A stretch of DNA of 64,000 nt from Alphaproteobacteria bacterium (GCA_018828145.1 JAHJWO010000013.1:62001-126000); one strand, 5' to 3'. Positions 41,213 through 49,106 are shown, counted from the stretch's first letter. The notes: generated by a model not told the origin, from the sequence alone. Made by a program: numbers and translations.

Positions 41213-42007
41213 TCAGGCGGCTGCGCGCGAACCTTCGTCGAAGAACAGCGCCTGGCTGATCAGCGCCTTGACCATGTCCGGGTTGAACGGCTTGGTGACA
41301 AGGAAAGTCGGCTCGGGGCGTTCGCCGGTCAGCAGGCGTTCAGGGAAAGCGGTGATGAAGATCACCGGCACCGAATGGCTGTTGAGAATGTCGTTGACCG
41401 CATCAATGCCCGAGCTGCCATCGGCAAGCTGGATATCGGCGAGGATCATGCGGGGCTGGGTCTGGGCGAAGAGATGGACCGCTTCCTTGTGGGTGCGGGC
41501 AACGCTGACAACCTTGTGGCCAAGGCTCTCCACCAGCTGCTCGATATCCATGGCGATGAGCGGCTCGTCTTCGATGATCATGATCTCGGTCGCCACCTGG
41601 CGGGAAATCTCGATCGACGCCTCGTCGAGGAGGGAAGCGAACTCGGCTTCGGAAACCGAGAGAATCTCGGTGGCCTGGGCATGGGTGAAGCCTTCGACCG
41701 CTACAAGCAGAAATGCCTGACGGGGGCGGGGAGCGAGGTTGGCCAGATTGCTGGCGGCGCGCTTTTCCCATGCGAAGGACGACGTGGGCTGCGGCACCTT
41801 GACGGCCGAACTCGAAAAGAGTGCGGAAAACAGCTTGTAGAGCGCAATGCGATCATTGCTCGCCTCGGGAAACAGCGAGATGTCGGCTATGAGAGCTTCC
41901 AATGTGGCTGCCACGTAGGCATCGCCCGAGGTCTGGGACCCGGTTACAGCGCGAGAAAACCGCCGCAAATACGGCAGGTGCGGAGCAATCCGCGTGGACA
42001 AAGTCAT
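41213..42007 (-). CDS. phyR: General stress response anti-anti-sigma regulator PhyR
   Basis: 264 residues from ATG 42007 ([20 protein letters not shown]). The N-terminal sigma-like domain (residues 1-135) mimics EcfG regions 2 and 4 ([33 protein letters not shown]). The C-terminal receiver has acidic residues in [12 protein letters not shown], phospho-acceptor Asp191 in [10 protein letters not shown], and VTKPF. Phosphorylated PhyR sequesters NepR and frees EcfG. Divergent from nepR-ecfG, with back-to-back EcfG-type promoters in between. Confidence 0.97.
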   Translation of the reverse strand: MTLSTRIAPHLPYLRRFSRAVTGSQTSGDAYVAATLEALIADISLFPEASNDRIALYKLFSALFSSSAVKVPQPTSSFAWEKRAASNLANLAPRPRQAFLLVAVEGFTHAQATEILSVSEAEFASLLDEASIEISRQVATEIMIIEDEPLIAMDIEQLVESLGHKVVSVARTHKEAVHLFAQTQPRMILADIQLADGSSGIDAVNDILNSHSVPVIFITAFPERLLTGERPEPTFLVTKPFNPDMVKALISQALFFDEGSRAAA

Positions 42008-42059
42008 TAGTATGAACTCCCAGTGACGCTTGAGGCTCGTGGATAGCACGAAACCACAA

Positions 42060-42084
42060 AACTCCGTTTCTCAAACAAAGTTCC
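42060..42084 (-). promoter_or_regulatory. EcfG-type promoter of phyR (8 of 9)
   Basis: Minus strand GGAAC (42084-42080), 16 bases, AGTT (42063-42060). One mismatch from GGAAC-N16-CGTT. It sits about 53 bases before the phyR start. Confidence 0.65.
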
Positions 42085-42093
42085 TGACTGTGC

Positions 42094-42118
42094 GGAACTT
42101 TTTTTCAGGCTATGCATT
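42094..42118 (+). promoter_or_regulatory. EcfG-type promoter of nepR-ecfG (8 of 9)
   Basis: GGAAC (42094-42098), 16 bases beginning with seven T, CATT (42115-42118). One mismatch from the consensus. The two -35 elements are separated by 9 bases back to back with the phyR promoter. Confidence 0.65.
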
Positions 42119-42165
42119 CTCTCGGCCAATGTGGGCAATCTACAATTCGATGGTCTAGACACGGC

Positions 42166-42387
42166 ATGATGAAGGACAAACTGGTGACCCAGCAACGTAT
42201 GCGGACGCAGGCGGGGCGGGCAGATGATGGGCTGGGTCCGAATACGGATATCGGCGCACGACTGCGCGCGCTTTACGGGGCGGTTCAGGACGAAGGCGTA
42301 CCGGAGCAGCTGCTCGACCTGCTGGAAAAGCTCGACAATGCTGAGCAGGCGCAAAAATCGAAAAGTGCCTCGCGTGACGGAGAATAG
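42166..42387 (+). CDS. nepR: Anti-sigma factor NepR
   Basis: 73 residues from ATG 42166; ATG 42169 and 42199 are possible. The conserved NepR core is complete: DIGARLRALYGAV then VPEQLLDLLEKLD, two amphipathic helices that wrap EcfG or phospho-PhyR. A short basic, disordered N-terminus precedes it. It ends 4 bp before ecfG, so the anti-sigma and sigma factor are made together. Confidence 0.92.
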   Translation: MMKDKLVTQQRMRTQAGRADDGLGPNTDIGARLRALYGAVQDEGVPEQLLDLLEKLDNAEQAQKSKSASRDGE

Positions 42388-42391
42388 CGGC

Positions 42392-42946
42392 ATGAGTGCC
42401 GAACCGACTTCGTTCAAACGCGAAATGCTGGCAACCCTGCCAAGCCTGCGCGCCTTCGCCGTGTCGCTGACCGGCAAGCATGACAAGGCCGATGACCTGG
42501 TGCAGGACACGGTCATGAAAGCCTGGGCCAAGCAGTCCAGCTTCGAAATGGGCACCAATATCAAGGCGTGGCTGTTCACCATCCTGCGCAACGAGTTCTA
42601 TAGCCAGATGCGCAAGCGCGGCCGCGAGGTGCAGGACAGCGACGGTGCATTTACCGAGCGCCTGTCGGTGCATCCCGCCCAATATGGCTCGATGGACATG
42701 CAGGACTTCAAAAAGGCCCTGTCGCAACTGCCCGACGACCAGCGTGAGGCAGTGATCCTGATCGGCGCATCCGGCTTTTCATATGAAGAGGCTGCCGCGA
42801 TCTGCGATTGCGCTGTCGGTACGATGAAGAGCCGCGTGAGCCGGGCGCGCACGCGCCTGCAGGACATCCTGCAGATCAGCGGCGAGGCAGACTATGGGCC
42901 GGACGCAGTGTCTGCCCAGGTGACCACGACCAACCATAGTTTCTAG
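42392..42946 (+). CDS. ecfG: ECF sigma factor EcfG (general stress response)
   Basis: 184 residues from ATG 42392, with GGAG upstream. Region 2 contains KADDLVQDTVMKAWAKQSSF and TNIKAWLFTILRNEFYSQMR. Region 4 contains LSQLPDDQREAVILIGASGF, SYEEAAAICDCAVGTMKSRV and SRARTRL. Gene context with nepR and phyR fixes the EcfG group. It directs RNA polymerase to GGAAC-N16/17-CGTT promoters, several of which occur around it. Its stop codon forms CTAG with the stop of the convergent receiver gene. Confidence 0.96.
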   Translation: MSAEPTSFKREMLATLPSLRAFAVSLTGKHDKADDLVQDTVMKAWAKQSSFEMGTNIKAWLFTILRNEFYSQMRKRGREVQDSDGAFTERLSVHPAQYGSMDMQDFKKALSQLPDDQREAVILIGASGFSYEEAAAICDCAVGTMKSRVSRARTRLQDILQISGEADYGPDAVSAQVTTTNHSF

Positions 42947-43353
42947 CAACGGCTGGCGAGTGCCCTTTGTACGGCGCTCGCCAGATCCTCCTCCGGTATC
43001 GGCTTGGTGACGAAGACACCCGGCGCGGAGGAATGCAGGCTCAGGTCTGCGGTGGTCAGCACCACGGGTATGCCCGCGCCGACCAGCGTTTGGTGCAGCT
43101 GCTGGCCTAGCGGATCACCGGCGCGCAATTCCACGATCGCGAGTGCGATATCGGGCCAGCTGGCCTGCAATTGATGGGCCTCGGCGGCGTTGCGGGCGAA
43201 CAGAGTCTGCCCGGCGCCCAGCGTCTCCAGCATGCGCTGAATGTCGAGTGCGATCAGGAATTCGGCCTCGACGATGAGAGCGGGTCGTCCGTTGAGCATT
43301 GTGTTATCCGCAACCATGCGCGCACTCATGCTGCCAGCGGACGAGTCTGTCAT
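42943..43353 (-). CDS. Stand-alone receiver-like protein lacking the phospho-acceptor Asp
   Basis: 136 residues from ATG 43353; no good ribosome site is visible, and ATG 43329 is an alternative. It has the receiver fold: GRPALIVEAEFLIALDIQRM, then ALAIVELRAGDPLG, VVLTTADL and VFVTKPIPEEDL with the conserved Lys. At the position of the phospho-acceptor Asp the sequence has Glu75 (AIVEL), and the first acidic pair is reduced to EAE. It is thus probably not phosphorylated, or is permanently in an active-like state. It is convergent with ecfG and may be expressed from the weak reverse promoter at 43374-43398. Confidence 0.82.
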   Translation of the reverse strand: MTDSSAGSMSARMVADNTMLNGRPALIVEAEFLIALDIQRMLETLGAGQTLFARNAAEAHQLQASWPDIALAIVELRAGDPLGQQLHQTLVGAGIPVVLTTADLSLHSSAPGVFVTKPIPEEDLASAVQRALASRC

Positions 43354-43371
43354 TTAAGTTTGACATGTGCG

Positions 43372-43398
43372 GGAACGGGTTCTTCCCGGCTGCGTTGC
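43372..43398 (+). promoter_or_regulatory. EcfG-type promoter of the Crp/Fnr gene, with a near-match on the opposite strand
   Basis: Plus strand: GGAAC (43372-43376), 16 bases, CGTT (43393-43396), a perfect match about 38 bases before the Crp/Fnr-type start. Minus strand: GCAAC (43398-43394), 16 bases, CGTT (43377-43374), an 8-of-9 match pointing at the receiver-like gene. The -10 of one strand overlaps the -35 of the other. Confidence 0.78.
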
Positions 43399-43433
43399 GC
43401 AGTTTCCTGCCCTCCAGCGTCAAGCGGTGAATC

Positions 43434-44189
43434 TTGAGTCTCGTGCTGCCAAGTTCCGGGCGAAGGGTGCCATGCGAGCAGTGCCCGTTGCGGGCCATGC
43501 CCAGCTTCCGTGAGTTTGAACCGCAGGAATTGCGGTTTGTGTCCTCCTTCAAGACCGGTGAACTGGTGGCCGAAACCGGCACCACACTGCTTTCGGAAGG
43601 CAGCCATAGTGCTCATCTCTACACGCTGCTGTCGGGCTGGGCCTTCCGCTACAAGACGCTGCCGGACGGGCGGCGGCAAATCCTCAACTACATGCTGCCG
43701 GGAGACCTAGTGGGGCTGCAGGGGTCGGTGATCGGCGAGATGCAGCATTCGGTGGAAGCACTGTCTCCGCTGGTGCTCTGCGTGTTCCAGCGAGACCGGC
43801 TGAACGAGCTGTTCCGCAACCATCCCGGACTGGGCTTCGACATTACCTGGCTGGCAGCGCAGGAAGAGCGGATGCTCGATGATCACCTGCTCAGCCTGGG
43901 CCGGCGGAGCGCCGTGGAGCGGGCTGCCTACCTGATTGCATTTCTCTATCAGCGCGCGGCCGCAGTGGGCCTGTCGACGACGCGCGTGGTCTATCTGCCC
44001 ATCACGCAGATGCATGTTGCCGACACGCTGGGGCTCTCCATCGTTCATACCAACAAGACGCTGCGCAAGCTGGCCGACCGGCAGCTCATCCGCTGGCTCG
44101 ACCGATCCTGCGAAGTGCTCGATGTCGAGGGGCTGATGGAGCTGGCGAAGTGGGACGGGCCACCGGAACGAAAGCGGCCGCTGATATGA
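43434..44189 (+). CDS. Crp/Fnr-family transcription regulator
   Basis: 251 residues from TTG 43434 (GTG 43443 is an alternative). The N-terminus carries PCEQCPLRAM, a two-Cys motif seen in many alphaproteobacterial Crp/Fnr proteins but short of a full Fnr iron-sulfur set. A cyclic-nucleotide-like beta-roll follows (LLSEGSHSAHLYTLLSGWAF, MLPGDLVGLQG). The C-terminal winged helix is LPITQMHVADTLGLSIVHTN and KTLRKLADRQLI. A perfect EcfG-type promoter precedes it, so it is likely a second-tier regulator of the stress response. Confidence 0.88.
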   Translation: MSLVLPSSGRRVPCEQCPLRAMPSFREFEPQELRFVSSFKTGELVAETGTTLLSEGSHSAHLYTLLSGWAFRYKTLPDGRRQILNYMLPGDLVGLQGSVIGEMQHSVEALSPLVLCVFQRDRLNELFRNHPGLGFDITWLAAQEERMLDDHLLSLGRRSAVERAAYLIAFLYQRAAAVGLSTTRVVYLPITQMHVADTLGLSIVHTNKTLRKLADRQLIRWLDRSCEVLDVEGLMELAKWDGPPERKRPLI

Positions 44190-44271
44190 GCCAGGCTGCA
44201 GCCTCAAATCTGCCACCGGCCTCGGCCATGTGGGGGACGCAAGAGCACAGCGTGCCGCGGGCGCCCAACAG

Positions 44272-45693
44272 ATGACGGTGATGAATATAGCAGGACCGAT
44301 CAGCTACAGGCCGGACGTGACATCGAGGCGGCGTCTGCTGCATGGCCTTGCCGTGTTCGTTTCGCTCGCCCTGGTCATGCTGGCGGCTCTGGCGGCGCTG
44401 ATCCTGGTGGAGGGGATCAACCGCCAGATCAACGACGTGCTGCACACCTATGAGGTGCGCAACCAGGCGCGCGAACTGACCATTGCGCTCAGTGAGGCGG
44501 AAAGCAGCGAACGTGGGTTTCTGCTGACGCGCGACCAGACCTATCTCGAGCCCTATCGGCGGTCTGCCGCCTCGATGGGCACGCGGCTCTTGTCGCTGAC
44601 CAGCATCATCCAGGACGATCCCGCACAGGCGGCCCGGGTGCGCAGCATTGCCGCCGGCGTTGCGGCCCGGACCGAGGAAATGGCGCGCACGATCGAATTG
44701 GTCGAGGCCCAACGCATGGGCGAGGCGCGCACGCTGATCGAGACAGGCGAGGGTGAGCGGCTGATGGACAGCCTGCGGTCGATGCTGGGGCAGTTCATCA
44801 CCGAGGAAAACCAGAAGCTGTTCGAACGCAACCAGCAGATCGACGAGTCGCGGCGCTGGCTGGTCGGGGCGATCATCGCCGCCCTGGCAGGGGCGGTGCT
44901 GCTGGCCTACATGCTCTTCATCCGGGCGCAGCGGGAGATGCGCTCGCTGGCGCGCAGCAAGGATCAGCTGGCCAGCGAGAACGAAGTGCTGGAAGCCCAT
45001 GTGCTGGACCGGACGCAGGCGCTGGAAGAAGCGCGCGCCCATGCCGAGCGGGAGCGGCAGCGTGTCGAGGCACTGCTGCAGGATGCCAACCACCGGATCG
45101 GCAACTCCCTGGCAACCGTGTCGTCGCTGCTGGGACTACAGCTGTTGCGCAGCAAGTCCGAGGAAGTGCGCGCGGCGCTCGAGGCGGCGCGCTCGCGCGT
45201 CCATGCCATCGCTTCGGCCCACCGCCGGCTGCGGCTGGGAGATGATCTCGAGACGGCCAGCGCGGACGAGTTTCTGGAGGCCGTGCTCGAGGACATCGCG
45301 TCGACCGCAACCGACGCCAAGGCCGTTTCGATGGTGGGGCGGTTCGAGCCCATCGTGGTCAGCGCCCGTGATGCCACGACCCTGGGCATCCTGGTGGGCG
45401 AACTGGTGACCAATGCACTCAAGCACGCGTTTCCCGACGGGCGCAGCGGCACGATCGAAGTGACACTCAACCGCGACGCGAGCGGTGTGCCGACGCTGAG
45501 CGTGGTGGATGACGGCGTCGGGCTGGCTGAAGCGCATGGGCTGGACGAGAGCGGCCTCGGGTCGGTGATCGTCAAGCAGCTGGCGAGCCAGTTCGGTGGC
45601 CAACCTCAATATGTGCGGCGTGCAAAGGGCGGGCTGAGCGTCAGCGTGCCGCTGCCCGGCATTGAAGCCGTTTCACACACAGCGGTCGAGTGA
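44272..45693 (+). CDS. CHASE3-HisKA_2 sensor histidine kinase
   Basis: 473 residues from ATG 44272; GTG 44230 and ATG 44281 are possible. A first membrane helix (about 20-45) and a second (about 200-225) enclose a periplasmic CHASE3-type helical sensor (ESSERGFLLTRDQTYLEPYR). A coiled coil leads to the dimerisation motif DANHRIGNSLATVSSLLGLQ with His274. HATPase motifs are GILVGELVTNALKHAF and VVDDGVGLAE. It is likely co-transcribed with the Crp/Fnr gene and is a candidate sensor for the general stress response. Confidence 0.9.
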   Translation: MTVMNIAGPISYRPDVTSRRRLLHGLAVFVSLALVMLAALAALILVEGINRQINDVLHTYEVRNQARELTIALSEAESSERGFLLTRDQTYLEPYRRSAASMGTRLLSLTSIIQDDPAQAARVRSIAAGVAARTEEMARTIELVEAQRMGEARTLIETGEGERLMDSLRSMLGQFITEENQKLFERNQQIDESRRWLVGAIIAALAGAVLLAYMLFIRAQREMRSLARSKDQLASENEVLEAHVLDRTQALEEARAHAERERQRVEALLQDANHRIGNSLATVSSLLGLQLLRSKSEEVRAALEAARSRVHAIASAHRRLRLGDDLETASADEFLEAVLEDIASTATDAKAVSMVGRFEPIVVSARDATTLGILVGELVTNALKHAFPDGRSGTIEVTLNRDASGVPTLSVVDDGVGLAEAHGLDESGLGSVIVKQLASQFGGQPQYVRRAKGGLSVSVPLPGIEAVSHTAVE

Positions 45694-45706
45694 CCCCGGA
45701 GGCCAT

Positions 45707-46618
45707 ATGCGCTTCATTGCCGTTCTCAACCGCGACGGTGGCACCTTGCGGACCATGGATCTCGACGCGTTCTGCGCCAGCGCCCGTGCCATTTTTGAGA
45801 GACATGGGCATGTGCTGGATTGCCAGGCCGTGCCGGGGAGCGAGGTAGAGGCGAGGCTGCGCGAGGCCGCAAATGCCGAGACTACGGATGCGGTGCTGGC
45901 GGGGGGAGGAGATGGGACCATCTCGACAGCCGCGGGCATTGCGTTCGAGAGCGGCAAGCCACTGGCGATATTGCCGGCCGGGACGATGAACCTCTTCGCG
46001 CGGGCCCTCAAGGTGCCACTGGAGCTGGACAACGCGCTTGAGGCGATAGCAGCGGGCCAGATCGGCAGCGTGGATGTTGCCACGGCCAATGACCGCGCCT
46101 TCGTGCATCAGTTCGGGGTGGGTATCCATGCCCGGCTGGTGCGTATCCGCGATAACATGAACTACCGCAGCCGCGTGGGCAAAATGCTGGCGAGCCTGCG
46201 GGCGATCGGCGCGGCTGCGATCAATCCGCCGCAGTTCGAAGCGGAGTTTCGCACGAGCAAGGGCGTTGAAAAACGACGCGTCTCCGGGATCGCTATTTCC
46301 AACAATCCGCTCGGCAACCGGCAGATTCACGCCGAGGGGCTCAATGCCGGGGTGTTGGGCATCTACGTTGCGGCGCCAATGTCCACCTGGGCATTGCTTC
46401 GCCTGACGCTGGATCTGTTCATGGGGACATGGCGGGCCAGCCCCATGGTGTCCGAGCGGGAGGTCGAGGAGGTGACCTTGCACTTCCCCAAGCGAAAGCG
46501 CGGCGCGCAAGCCGTTATCGACGGCGAACTCATCAAACTGGATCGCTCGGTGACGCTCAGGGTGCATCCGGGCAAGCTGAAGGTGGTGCTGCCGAATGTT
46601 CTGGCTGCAGCAGAATAG
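45707..46618 (+). CDS. Diacylglycerol/lipid kinase-family protein
   Basis: 303 residues from ATG 45707, with GGAGG just upstream. DAGK catalytic signature GGGDGT at about residues 66-71, then LPAGTMNLFARALK, and the second domain with FVHQFGVGIHARL and GELIKL near the end. It belongs to the YegS/DgkB-like lipid kinases that phosphorylate diacylglycerol or sphingoid lipids. It starts 13 bp after the CHASE3 kinase stop, so it is the third gene of the EcfG-driven unit. Confidence 0.9.
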   Translation: MRFIAVLNRDGGTLRTMDLDAFCASARAIFERHGHVLDCQAVPGSEVEARLREAANAETTDAVLAGGGDGTISTAAGIAFESGKPLAILPAGTMNLFARALKVPLELDNALEAIAAGQIGSVDVATANDRAFVHQFGVGIHARLVRIRDNMNYRSRVGKMLASLRAIGAAAINPPQFEAEFRTSKGVEKRRVSGIAISNNPLGNRQIHAEGLNAGVLGIYVAAPMSTWALLRLTLDLFMGTWRASPMVSEREVEEVTLHFPKRKRGAQAVIDGELIKLDRSVTLRVHPGKLKVVLPNVLAAAE

Positions 46619-46621
46619 GGG

Positions 46622-46646
46622 GGAACCAAGTGCGCATTGCAGCGTT
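46622..46646 (+). promoter_or_regulatory. EcfG-type promoter of the GAF-PAS-HWE kinase
   Basis: GGAAC (46622-46626), 16 bases, CGTT (46643-46646). Perfect match, 60 bases before the kinase start codon and just after the lipid-kinase stop. Confidence 0.88.
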
Positions 46647-46706
46647 ACCGGCAATTAGCCGGCACGTTCAGTGTCGCCAGGACACTGTGTAGCGTCAGGA
46701 CGAGAA

Positions 46707-48233
46707 GTGACAGACAAGAGCCACCCCCTCCCGGAACCGGTTCGGGAGATCGTGGATGACCCAGCGCGCCTGGAAGTGCTGGAGAGGTTGGACGTACTCG
46801 ACAGCGGCCCCGATGCCGATTTCGAGCGCCTGAGCCGGATTGCCGCCCATATTTTCGATGCTGAAGTTTCCCTGGTCACGCTTGTCGACAAGGACAGGCA
46901 GTGGTTTCGCGCCTGTTTCGGCATTGAAGGCCTGACCGAGACATCCACGCAGGTGTCATTCTGCGCACACACGATCTCGCTCCCCGGCGATGGCGAGACC
47001 ATGGTCGTGCTGGATGCAAAGCAGGACCCCCGCTTTGCTGACAATTCCCTCGTCACAGGCTGGCCCTATATCCGCTTCTATGCCGGCGCGCCCATTGTGG
47101 TTGCCGGGCAGAAGCTGGGATCGCTCTGCGTCATCAGCGACAAGCCGCGTGAAGCCGTCGGCGACGGGGAGCTCAAGCAATTGGTCGAACTGGCGGGTCT
47201 GGCCTCGAGCCTGTTTGCCCTCAAGGATGAAGCGCGGGTGCGGGCCCGTACTGCCGCAGCCCTGGTGCGCGAGGAGTGGCGCCATGCGCTGACGCTCGAG
47301 GCGGGCAAGGTGGGCAGCTGGGTGTGGGATGTGCGGACGGGCGAGATCACCTGCAATGACACGTTCCGGCGCATGTACGCACTCTCCGATACCGACGCCA
47401 TCCATGTCGGGGACGTGCTTGCGGCGACCCACCCGGCGGACCGCGCCGCGGTGCAGGCCGGCATCGATGCCAGTTTTGACGATGGCGTGGACTACAGTGC
47501 GGAGGCGCGGGTGGCGGCCTCCGGGCGCTGGCTGACCATGCGCGGCCGCGTCTATCAGCGCGACGCCGAGGGCAAGCCGCTCGTGATGATGGGCGCCAGT
47601 ATCGACATTTCCGAGAGCAAGCAGACTGCCGAACATACGCGGCTCCTGCTGCGCGAACTCAATCACCGGGTGAAAAACACTCTGGCGATGATCCAGTCGG
47701 TGGCGCGCCAGACAATCCGGCAGAACCCTGACCCGCAAGACTTCATCGAGGCCTTCTCGGGCCGGCTGCGGACCATTTCGGACGCGCATGTACTGCTGGC
47801 GGATCGCGACTGGTCGGGCGTGCAGCTCTATGAGGTGATCGCCTCGCAACTGGGTCCGCGTTTCCGGACGCATCCGGATCGGGCAGAGGTGCGTGGCGAA
47901 GACCTGACCCTGCCGGCCGACCATGCGCTGGGACTGGGGCTGATCCTGCATGAGCTGACCACCAATGCGCATCGGTATGGCGCCTGGTCCGACGAGCTAG
48001 GCACGGTCAATATCGCCTGGGAAGTGATGCGCGAGCCCATCCGCGGCCTGTCGCTGACATGGCGCGAGACTGGTGGGCCCAAAGTGTTGCCACCAGAAGA
48101 ATATGGCCTTGGCACGCGGCTGATCGAGCGGAGCCTTGCCAAGGTCCTGGACAGCGAAGTCAAGCTGAGCTTCGACCCCGAAGGCGTGGCCGCCCGGGTG
48201 TGGATGCCGTTGCCATCAGAAGAGCAAGTGTGA
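46707..48233 (+). CDS. GAF-PAS-HWE sensor histidine kinase
   Basis: 508 residues from GTG 46707, with AGGA six bases before it. The upstream in-frame codons from 46671 have no ribosome site. A GAF domain fills about 25-165 (RLSRIAAHIFDAEVSLVTLV, FCAHTISLPG). A PAS domain fills about 185-305 (GSWVWDVRTGEITCNDTF, GASIDISESKQ). The HWE motif ELNHRVKNTLAMIQSVARQT has His320. ATPase motifs are GLILHELTTNAHRYGAW and the HWE triad region LTWRETGG. Cytosolic. An EcfG-type promoter in front places this sensor inside the regulon it may control. Confidence 0.92.
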   Translation: MTDKSHPLPEPVREIVDDPARLEVLERLDVLDSGPDADFERLSRIAAHIFDAEVSLVTLVDKDRQWFRACFGIEGLTETSTQVSFCAHTISLPGDGETMVVLDAKQDPRFADNSLVTGWPYIRFYAGAPIVVAGQKLGSLCVISDKPREAVGDGELKQLVELAGLASSLFALKDEARVRARTAAALVREEWRHALTLEAGKVGSWVWDVRTGEITCNDTFRRMYALSDTDAIHVGDVLAATHPADRAAVQAGIDASFDDGVDYSAEARVAASGRWLTMRGRVYQRDAEGKPLVMMGASIDISESKQTAEHTRLLLRELNHRVKNTLAMIQSVARQTIRQNPDPQDFIEAFSGRLRTISDAHVLLADRDWSGVQLYEVIASQLGPRFRTHPDRAEVRGEDLTLPADHALGLGLILHELTTNAHRYGAWSDELGTVNIAWEVMREPIRGLSLTWRETGGPKVLPPEEYGLGTRLIERSLAKVLDSEVKLSFDPEGVAARVWMPLPSEEQV

Positions 48234-48254
48234 GGCCGCCTTGCGGGCGGCCTC
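48232..48254. terminator. Bidirectional hairpin between convergent genes
   Basis: GAGGCCGCC/GGCGGCCTC stem with a 5-base loop. It begins inside the kinase stop codon and ends 4 bases before the stop of the convergent holin-type gene. There is no long T tail. Confidence 0.55.
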
Positions 48255-48257
48255 GCT

Positions 48258-48695
48258 TCAGTCGTCGGATTTGTCGCTGCCGCCCCGCATGAGCAGGTAA
48301 GCGGCTACCGCCGCCGCGGGCAATCCCAGCGTTCGGAGCATGGGCGAGCGCAGCAAAACGGGCAGGGCGGTGATCGCCGCGGTGGTGACGAAAGCGCTGG
48401 TCTCAGTCGACCGCCGCTTTTCCGCCAACTCACGACGCCGCCTGCCTTCGCCGATCTGGCTGCCCAGATAGACAGCCAAGGCCAGTGCCAGGAAGGCTCC
48501 CGCCAGGATCAAAGCGGCATAGATCGGGCCAAGTGCCTGGGCCAGGGCAATGAAGCCCGCTGCCACCAGGAAGCTCACCCCGGCCAGCCCGAACACCACG
48601 ATCAATGCATTGACGATGATGGTGTTGCGGACCCGTTCGGTGATCGAGTTGACCTCGATGCCCAAAAGGGCCGCGAGCGGAACCAGGAAATTCAT
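48258..48695 (-). CDS. Phage-holin-superfamily/YqjE-like membrane protein
   Basis: 145 residues. Two adjacent hydrophobic helices (IIVNALIVVFGLAGVSFLVA and YAALILAGAFLALALAVYLG) are followed by a basic stretch GEGRRRRELAEKRR and a third weaker hydrophobic stretch. The layout matches the DUF1469/YqjE group often encoded next to DUF883 (YqjD) proteins, as here (5 bp gap). It is expected to be stress-induced through the upstream EcfG promoter. Activity is unknown. Confidence 0.75.
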   Translation of the reverse strand: MNFLVPLAALLGIEVNSITERVRNTIIVNALIVVFGLAGVSFLVAAGFIALAQALGPIYAALILAGAFLALALAVYLGSQIGEGRRRRELAEKRRSTETSAFVTTAAITALPVLLRSPMLRTLGLPAAAVAAYLLMRGGSDKSDD

Positions 48696-48700
48696 GGCGC

Positions 48701-49078
48701 TTAGCGACGCGACAGCAATGCGAGGATGAAGCCGATGCCGATCGCGCTGGCCACCGCGGTCAAGGGCTTTTCGCGGATGGTGTCCTTGAGCTGCTTTTCC
48801 ATGGCGCTTGCCTGGTCCTGGACGTCATCGATGACGTGCTGACCCTGGCGCTGCAGGTGCCGGGCCTCGCTCTTGGCGACTTCGCGGACTTCGCTCACCT
48901 TGTCATTGCTGAGCCGGGCGAGGGTGGACGCAATCGCCTTGAGATCATCCTGCAGCTGGGAAACCTGATCCTCGAGCTGGGCTTCGCGTGCCTTGCCGCT
49001 GGCACGGCTGGCGGCAACGCGGACGCGCGGGGCGGCGGATGGTTTGCGGGTCGGGGCAAGATCGGGTGTGGTAGCCAT
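48701..49078 (-). CDS. DUF883 (ElaB/YqjD-type) membrane-anchored protein
   Basis: 125 residues. A Lys/Pro/Ala-rich N-terminus leads into a long amphipathic, probably coiled-coil region (LEDQVSQLQDDLKAIASTLA). It ends in the Gly-rich membrane tail PLTAVASAIGIGFILALLSR, the DUF883 plan. E. coli YqjD/ElaB bind ribosomes through the N-terminus and anchor them to the membrane in stationary phase; transfer of that role here is inference. It has a perfect EcfG promoter and an SD (GGAG) before the ATG. Confidence 0.9.
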   Translation of the reverse strand: MATTPDLAPTRKPSAAPRVRVAASRASGKAREAQLEDQVSQLQDDLKAIASTLARLSNDKVSEVREVAKSEARHLQRQGQHVIDDVQDQASAMEKQLKDTIREKPLTAVASAIGIGFILALLSRR

Positions 49079-49106
49079 GGAGACGCTCCTGTGAATGTGT
49101 GGGCTA

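Noticed and set aside
44165..44190. GGAAC at 44165-44169 as an EcfG promoter of the CHASE3 kinase
   Set aside because: No CGTT-like element occurs 16 or 17 bases downstream (ATGA, TGAG). It lies inside the Crp/Fnr coding region.
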